From Dioscorea cayenensis subsp. rotundata (taxonomy: Eukaryota; Streptophyta; Magnoliopsida; Dioscoreales; Dioscoreaceae), in the NCBI RefSeq assembly GCF_009730915.1, contig NC_052474.1:2825501-2889500 (forward strand): a stretch of 64,000 nt of DNA, in the 5' to 3' direction. This document shows positions 56,846 to 64,000 of the stretch, piece after piece. The notes under the pieces are model-generated. The model saw only the letters and a program-made list of their open reading frames with translations. It was not told the DNA's origin and did not search any database. The position numbers were made by a program, and so were the translations under genes. Position 1 is the first letter of the stretch; each line of letters opens with the position of its first letter.

Positions 56846-57412
56846 CATCCATCTAATATGAAATTTGGAGCCGTAGGAATATGCAAGGCTTTTCTCTCTT
56901 CTTTCCAATTTGTTCCTTTGCAGTTAATCTATTTCTGCTGTGCTATATGCTCCTACTGGGGACCTGTAAAATCTGTTTGTGCAGCGGATTGAAATTCTTT
57001 CAACAAGTGAAAAGTTGCAGGAGTCAATGATGAGCCTCCTCTTTAAACATTGATTTATGTTCCTTTCTTGATTATTTATTGCCTGAATAACAGTCATTGG
57101 TTGATTGCATAATCATACATTCTTAATTTGCGGCCATGCATCTTTGCTGTGGAAAAGTGCAGTCAATATCAGGTAAAATCTCAATAGTAAAATTTGTTAA
57201 AAGAGTCTATGCTAGTAATTCTCATTTTGACGATATCTCTGTATTTATACAGGAATTTGATTGTGAACGCAGGAGGAGGTATGCAGGATTCATTCATCTG
57301 CAAGCAGCCAAAGCTAATTGTTTCCGGGCACTTGTAATGTCCCATTATCTATTTCTAGTTTCATCTCGATCACTGAAACAGTTGATATCGCCATTTTCCC
57401 GCTACATGCTAT
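56846..57412. other. Convergent 3' spacer between SIG2 and ABCG14
   Basis: 3' UTRs of both genes. A 105-codon plus-strand frame at 57136-57453 runs into the ABCG14 3' end in antisense and has no coding support. Confidence 0.6.
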
Positions 57413-59591
57413 CTACCTTGGACTCAATCTGCGCAGAGCCAAGTAGGCGATGAGTCGATATCCGACCAGCATGAGAGCCATGATGCCGACATCCATCCAA
57501 ACATCGGTGAACCCCACAGACTTGATCGCTGGGTAATCTGCCACCCTGCAAGTGGTCCCATCCGGGCATTGGTAGCGATCATTTTCATCAAACTGGACAT
57601 TGAGAAGGAGCTTGTAGCAGTAGTAGCTGTAGCTCAAAGTACTTGAGCCACACAATGAATGATGGTATTTGTTGAACATAGTAGCCACCGGCCACGAGGA
57701 AAATGAGGGTGGTGACAGAGGCGAGTGTGGTGGCCTGTTTGACATCCATGAGAATTGCACCAACAGCCAAGCCAAGGCTCTGTGCGACAAGCACAGAGTA
57801 CAGGACAACGATGAGCGAGAGGACAAAGGTGGCAGGATCGGCCTTAAGGCCACCCATCCAGTAGATGATCACGACAAATGCCGTGGGAAGACCGAGCTCC
57901 ATCGGGAGGTCTCCAGCCGTGCGGGCAAGGAAGTATGATGAAAGACGGTACATGCCCGAGGACCGCTCTTTGATGAGCATGGAACGTTCTTGTGGGAAGG
58001 TGAATACGGCATTGTAGAGTGGGTAGAAGCCCCAGAACACAGAGAAGAAGAAGAGAAGAGATACCTGCAGAGAAAGTGAAAACTAGTTGGTTATATAAGA
58101 GGCTTGTTACTTATATGAGTAGTGTAATGTCATGATACTGAATTACATACCCTGTCTTGGATGTGGGATTGAGGGGTGTGCCACCAGAGGAGGCCACCAA
58201 GAGAGGCCACACTGATAACCTGGAATATCCTAAGATTGTTGAATGAATCATATCTTCTCTCCTTCAGCCCTCTTCTCAGTAGCACAGTGAATTGTTCCCA
58301 CCAATTTGTGCACCATTCTTCCTTTCTCCTCTTCTTCTTCTTCTTCTCTGCATTACTCAAAACACTACTATTGCTGTTGTTCCTGTTGTCATTTATGGAT
58401 AAGAGCTCTTCTTTCAATTTGTTTGATATGTTCTTATTATAAGCAGAGATGAGCTTCTCTTTCACTGATTTCCGGCATTCGAGCTCAACGCCATTCTCGA
58501 CTGGTTGTTCCGAGTCCGGTGGAATACCTGCCATGATTCTTCAACAATGAAGATATTGACAATGCACACTCAATACTAAATTGCTTAATTATATAGACAC
58601 ACACATACTTACCATTAGCAAGATCAAGCAGTAATTCAGCAGGGTTGACAGAGACAGGGAAAGAAAAACCAATGGATGAAAAGTAGTCAAGAACTAAAGA
58701 ACCCTGACCATAATATATAGGACTTCCTTCAGAAAGCACCACAAGCTTGTCAAACATGTTGTATATCCGGTTAGACGGTTGGTGAATGGTGACAACCACA
58801 GTCCGGCCACCGTCCACAGCAAGCCCCCGGAGAATTCTCATAATGCGCAAGGCCGTTGTTGAGTCCAAACCAGAGGTTGGTTCATCAACAAGAAGCAAAC
58901 TTGGGTTCACCAGCATCTCCAATCCAATGCTGACCCGCTTACGTTCCCCGCCGGACAACCCACGGAACAACGGCCCACCGATCATGCTCTGTGCCACCCG
59001 GTCCAGCCCCAGCTGCTCCATAACACTCCTCGCTTGACTCACTTTCTCAGCCTTAGTCAAAGAACCAGGCAAGCGAAGCAATGCAGTGAAAACAAGTGTT
59101 TCAGTGACTGTAAGATGTGGGTAGAGAACATCATGTTGTGTGACAAATCCAGTCCTGCGCTTAACACTGCCGGAAAATGGCTGGCCATTGTACGTGATCT
59201 TGCCTGAAAGTTTGCCAGTTAGCCTACCACCAAGAGCTGTAAGTAGAGTGGTCTTACCACTCCCTGAAGGCCCAAGCATAGCCAGCATCTCCCCAGGTGA
59301 CACCACCCCACTTATCCCATTAAGTATACTTTTCTCATTCACGTTCTTTTGCCCACCTCCATAGCAACTACTCAGCCACCCTTCTTCCCCAACTCTCACC
59401 TTGTATACCACCTCCTCAAACTGTCAACCAAGTTCACCATTCATTAACCATGCATACATACATACATACATATATACATCAAAAGAGAGAGAGAGAGAGA
59501 GGAGAAGGAGAAGTGGGAAATAAATGTATACTACCTTGAGAGTGAGAGGAAAGGAGAGAGGAGAGTTAGAGTCTGGCTTCATGTGAGACAT
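57413..59591 (-). CDS. ABCG14: Half-size ABC transporter ABCG14-like, with one apparent +1 frameshift
   Basis: Four exons on the minus strand: 59591-59535, 59420-58613, 58527-58151 and 58064-57413. They encode about 630 residues once one base is discounted. The start [14 protein letters not shown] leads to [12 protein letters not shown] across intron 1. Walker [10 protein letters not shown] is at 69-77, the signature [10 protein letters not shown] at 174-183, and Walker B LLLVDE at 194-199. A six-helix ABC2 membrane domain follows ([20 protein letters not shown]). The C-terminus [20 protein letters not shown] resembles Arabidopsis ABCG14, which exports cytokinins for root-to-shoot transport; close relatives such as ABCG21 remain possible. 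In exon 4, after FIVWLKY, the frame shifts: forward-strand AAA at 57636-57638 stands where AA would give [12 protein letters not shown], after which the rest of the protein is normal. Confidence 0.88.
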
Positions 59592-59666
59592 GGGGGAGAA
59601 GAGAAGTGGCTTTTGGATGTAGTCTTTGTTTGGTGGATGTGGAGAGAAATGAGAGATGGGAACAAG

Positions 59667-59674
59667 TATATATA
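59667..59674 (-). promoter_or_regulatory. TATA box of the ABCG14-like gene
   Basis: TATATATA on the minus strand lies about 76 bp upstream of the start codon, with a CT-rich leader between. Confidence 0.5.
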
Positions 59675-62600
59675 GATATAGATGAGAATGACTAGTATCA
59701 TCAGTATGTCTATCTTTTTCTTTCTTTCTTTTTTTTTGTACAATTAAGTGGGTGGTGGCCCTTAACTCTTGCTCTCTTAGCACTCATGTAAAGATTTACC
59801 AACATATTAATTACACTGGTTAAATACCTTTTCTTGTGCTCTTTCTTTTTCATCTGTCATTGAAGATTCAGTGATGTTTTATCTTTATCATTATTATCAT
59901 TATTAGCAAATGTATACTAAAATATTCAAGTTGTGGTTTTTTTCTTCTGTTTTTGGGGGTTTTTTTCTGGTGCTGAAATGATTGTGCTCATCTTTTTTTT
60001 TCTTTTTTTTTATTGCCACGTTAACTGGTTTTGGTGAAAAATAATGCTGTAACACAGTGAGTGAATTATTTGGTTAAAGTTTTAATAATAATAAAAAAAT
60101 GGGGGATTTAGTGTTATTTAGTTGTGTCTTATGGGTTAAGTGCCATGTGGGTCGGTGAGGCTAAACTGTCCCAGGATGCTACGAAGACTTAGGGAGTTTA
60201 TTATATCTCTCTTAAATCATGATAAACTTCTTAATTAAGTAATTTAAGTCAAGGTGGTGAACGTCTCCCACATGCTATCATCTTTTATTAATTAGAGAAA
60301 GAAATAGGTCCTTTTTTTTTATTCCATATGCACCCACTCTCTACAGTTTACGAACCCCCTAAACCCAGAGGGAGCGTGTGAAATGAAATGTCATTTATAC
60401 CCTTTTATTGATCTTTTTAAAAACTTATTAAATTATGTATAAACTAGTTGATAAATAAATATTTATAACAAAAAACTATTCATAATAATCAAGTAATAAC
60501 TCACAGTAAAATACGGAAAAAAAACGAGGGCTTCAAATCTGCTCACGTATTACATGTTTATTATTACTGTTTATGTACAATATATTATAAAATTTTATTG
60601 TTTATAAGTGAAACTTCTGAAAAAACAATTTTTTTTTTAAATTACATATTTATCTATATATGGTCATTAAATTACTGTAATTAATACATCTCTATAGTAC
60701 TTTATTCTTTTTAAAGTGGTGATTGTTTTTGTCAATATAAATAAATAAATATTTATAAACTATGAATGGCAAAAATAGTTGGATTTAAAGCATGATTAGC
60801 TAAACCAAGATATGGGCAAAGGAGCAATATCAAGAATTCATAGGAGAATATATGTTAAAAGAAAAAGAAGAAGAAGAAAAGGAACTTGGAGAAAACATAC
60901 AAAGCATATGAATGTCTTTTTATCATCATCAACTAAATTATTTTGATTTGATTTGTTACGTGAATGTTAGCAAAGGAGGTCAAGCGCAAAAAGGGGAGAG
61001 AATAATATCAATGAAAGAAGCAAAGAAAATCAAATCTCAGAGTTAAAGAGAAAGCATATATTTGTTCTTGTTCTTTCTCTGTTCTCTGAACAGGGAAAAG
61101 GAGAAAGAGAAAGCTAGGAAGGGAACAAAGAGAGGACTAAAAAAAATATAAATATAAATAAAAACGAAATAAAATAAAATAAATAAATAAAGTCCTCTGT
61201 TCTTATATTAATTCTCTCAAGTCAATTGATTCTCAAAAAAAGAAAACAATTTCCGTTTCCAAACTTTAGCTTCTTCTGTTCATCATATGATTTCAATAGT
61301 AGTAAGATAACATTATATCTATATCTATATCTATATCTATATTTATATTTATATAAAGAAGAGCATCAAGCACAAAAACAGAGTCTTACTTTAAAGAAAA
61401 CAGGATGATATCTTTTCGTATCATTTCGTTAGTCTTAGCTACTATTAAATATAATCACAAGCTTCCCTCGAGACATGAACCACTATTTCTAACTTGCCAG
61501 CAAGATTCTGTTGGTCTTACTCCAATGCCTGTTTTTTCTTTTTCTTTTTATTTATTTATTTATTTATTTATTTTCTTTCTTTTAAGGTTTAGGGTTTCAG
61601 AAACTTTAACAGATATCTGCTGTATTTGTAGAAAATTCTAGAATTTCTTCGCAGTATTTGTAGAAGTCTTCCTGCCGACAATAAAACTTTACAAAACAAA
61701 AAAGAGGTTTTTTTTTCTTTTTTTTTTAGCATAAATTCTTCATAAGGTTTGTCAAAAAGTTTAAAATAACAATTTAATCATGTGTAAAGAATAAAAAATC
61801 AAACCATTTGAAAACAAGAGAATGAGATAATACCTACAATATGATACCATATGGTATTCATGGTTTTCCATTCTCCTCCCTACTCTATTCAAAGATTCAG
61901 AATTGGAATCCCTACCTGTGGTTTATATATATATATATAAATGACAAACATTATATATATCAAGAACATACGCATATACCGAAAATTTGGACAATAAATA
62001 CGGACCCACAAATGATGACATATTATTACTACTAATGTTTCAACGAGTTTTAAACTCAAAATCTTTGAATGTTTCACCCTAGTTTTTCCTATAAAACCAA
62101 ATACTCCATAATTAAATAAAAAATTAATAAATAAAATAAATAAATAAGAGAGAAAAGGTACGTGGGCAAATATTTCAGAATTATATACAATTACAAAGTA
62201 ATCACTGAGTCTTGTTTTGTGCAAAACAAAACAAACAAAAAAATTCTTAAAAAGGTTTAGGAGTTTATGCATAAAAATATAGAGGAAATGCTTTGGTTCT
62301 GTTTGAAGGGGTGATCCATGCATCTTTCACTAACTTTGTCAGACTTATCTTCTTTTTTTTAAGCTTCTTGGCTTCCCAGATAAAGAGAGAGAGAGAGAGA
62401 GAAAGAACATATTGTTTGCATGATTAGTTCCAAAGCTGGCCTTTTCTTTTCAGTTGAAATCTTGAAAGTAAGCAGGAATAAGGATTCTGTAGATCTTCTG
62501 ACACAAAGGGAAAAATACAATAACAATAATTTCACATCTCTCTGTACTTAATACATATGTCTAAAAGTAAGAACTACACACTGATGTAATAATAGCAAAT

Positions 62601-64000
62601 ATATATGCATTTTAGAGAAAAGGGATTTGCATGCTATGTGGAGCCCAAGAAACAATTTGGTAGCAGAAATAATTAAAGCAGTAATTACTAGTTATGTGGG
62701 GTTAATTAGCATCACAAGTTAACAAAAAAACAATCAACATGCACCAGGCTCTAGAGATTCCAATTTCAGTTGGTGAGATAAGAGAATTAATTAGCCTTTA
62801 GCTCAGTTGGAGGCAACCTAATTATAAATGTCATCCCACCATCATCTCTTCCAGCAAAAACATTTAACAAAAGGTGATTCCACTTGGCTGTTAAATTAAG
62901 CAAAAACCTAATTGGAAGTCACTAATGATTGAACCCCTAAACAAATATTTAAATTAAGGATGTTGCAAAAGGGCTAACTACTCAATGATCAAGAAGTATG
63001 TGTATATTTAAATTAAGGATGTTGCAAAAGACTAACTACTCACTTAATGGAACTGAGTGGAATGACATGGGCCATGGCAAAACCCACTTGCTTTTTTTTT
63101 CCTTGCTAGATTGTGATCCTTGTTCTTCTTCTTTTTTGTTCTCTTTTTCTTTTCTTTTCTTTTTTTGTTGTTGTTGTTGTTGTTGTTGAAATGAAAAAAA
63201 GTACAAGTCAGGTTGGTGTAGCTCCTCTCCCTTGGTCACCATTAATCCCATCTCATCACTCATCATGCAATCTCTTGTTGACACTTGATGCTGGTTTGTA
63301 ACCCAGGAGAACATGATGAGATGATTAAACAAACACATCTTAGCTTTCAGGCCAGTTATTTATGTTGATATGTTTCATCTTTAAGCTAAACTTTATCTCA
63401 ATTTGCACAAAGAGTGGGGGAGCATTGCCTTTTGTTGGAGCTCTGATGAGTGTCTCATGGCCACTAATTGCATCTGATGTGGCCCCTTTTATCACTTCAT
63501 CCATCTCCACCAGTCCTCCTCCCCTTCAGTGGGAAGAGATGTGGACATTGCTGTTAAACAAACAAACAAACAAACAAATCACAAGAGAGCTAAATCAAAT
63601 CTATTATCTCTATCTAAAAGTAAATAATATATAGAGAAAGTTGGTTTTACTTAAAACATACTCAGGCATTTGGAACATGAGTAGGATGAAGTGGTGATGG
63701 AGTAGTTCTAAGATTCCATGGAGATGTGAAGAGCATGAGGCACTTGAATTAGTGGAAGAAGATGGAGACTATCTTATCTCTTCCCTTGAAGGTGTTGCTC
63801 TCATCATTTTTGTCTTGACTTTGAGCTGAGTTGTTTGTGCTCAATCAGTCCTTCCACTTCCACAAGAACATCTCAATAGGACTCTTTCCCTTTCCTATGA
63901 TCACAATCTTCTCCTCTTGGTCATGATTCAACTATTATTGCATTGTAATGGTCTTGTCTGAGGTAATCTGATTCGACACCTCATCTTTGGATGTGTAGTT
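59675..64000. other. 4.3-kb gene-free region
   Basis: AT-rich spacer and presumably the upstream promoter of ABCG14. Simple repeats include (ATCTAT)n near 61315-61340, (TTTA)n near 61548-61573, (GA)n near 62385-62402, (TTG)n near 63165-63188 and (AAAC)n near 63555-63578. A short tandem duplication lies at 62944-63045. From about 63200 to the end the base composition is less AT-rich, but no frame, RNA gene or promoter is convincing; it may belong to a gene outside the window. Confidence 0.5.
62944..63045. repeat. Two-copy tandem duplication, unit about 57 bp
   Basis: TATTTAAATTAAGGATGTTGCAAAAG.. followed by CTAACTACTCA appears twice in direct order (from about 62946 and about 63003). The copies differ by only a couple of bases, so the event is recent. 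Confidence 0.8.

Noticed and set aside
62805-62830. TAGCTCAGTTGG, a perfect tRNA A-box match
   Set aside because: No B box or tRNA fold follows within the next 100 bases, so this is chance or a very small remnant.
1-64000. CRISPR arrays, prokaryotic operons and organellar inserts
   Set aside because: No regularly spaced short repeats, no ribosome-binding-site-led gene strings and no plastid or mitochondrial gene sequence was recognised.

Overview
The window looks like nuclear DNA of a flowering plant. It has spliced genes with GT-AG introns, plastid sigma factor, carotenoid dioxygenase and half-size ABCG transporter genes, and AT-rich spacers full of short transposons. Several genes have strongly GC-rich coding exons (the two intronless DUF1442 genes, CCD4, JMJ32 exon 1) inside very AT-rich spacers. 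That contrast suggests a non-grass monocot such as a yam, but this is a weak inference. I found no prokaryotic, organellar or intact viral sequence.

Layout. 1-1048: last two exons of a CTR9-like PAF1-complex gene (+). 1.05-8 kb: gene-free, with a hAT-type non-autonomous element whose 8-bp target duplication is intact. 8.1-8.9 kb: a two-exon DUF1442 gene (+). 11.5-13.6 kb: a six-exon cytochrome P450 of the CYP704 type (-). 15.6-17.6 kb: a decayed LINE and a MITE. 17.8-20 kb: a seven-exon GGQ release-factor-like (ICT1-type) gene (+). 20.9-24.3 kb: two closely similar intronless DUF1442 genes facing away from each other. 25-26.6 kb: LINE RNase H remnants. 27-30.3 kb: RUS1-like DUF647 gene (+), followed after only 181 bp by a JMJ32-like JmjC gene (+). 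32.2-33.6 kb: two hAT-type elements side by side. 34-35.9 kb: intronless CCD4 (+). 36.2-38.2 kb: a Stowaway MITE and a block of direct repeats. 39.1-39.4 kb: a small two-exon gene for a phytosulfokine-like precursor with an unusual core (+). 39.8-40.1 kb: a 58-residue Lys/Ala/Pro-rich protein (-). 40.3-45.3 kb: seven-exon WAT1-related transporter (-). 46-51.1 kb: eleven-exon COG6 (-). 52-56.8 kb: seven-exon plastid sigma factor SIG2 (+). 57.4-59.6 kb: four-exon ABCG14-like transporter (-). 59.6-64 kb: no gene seen.

The genes do not form a pathway. Several are plastid-related (RUS1, CCD4, SIG2) and two are plasma-membrane or vacuolar transporters (ABCG14, WAT1-related). Exon models were built by hand from splice consensus, frame continuity and remembered family alignments. 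Every complete model sums to a whole number of codons except SIG2 and ABCG14, which each carry one extra base in a short homopolymer.

The most interesting item is the phytosulfokine-like precursor at 39.1 kb. It keeps the Asp before the pentapeptide but reads YIYSE instead of the canonical YIYTQ and lacks the usual cysteine pair.
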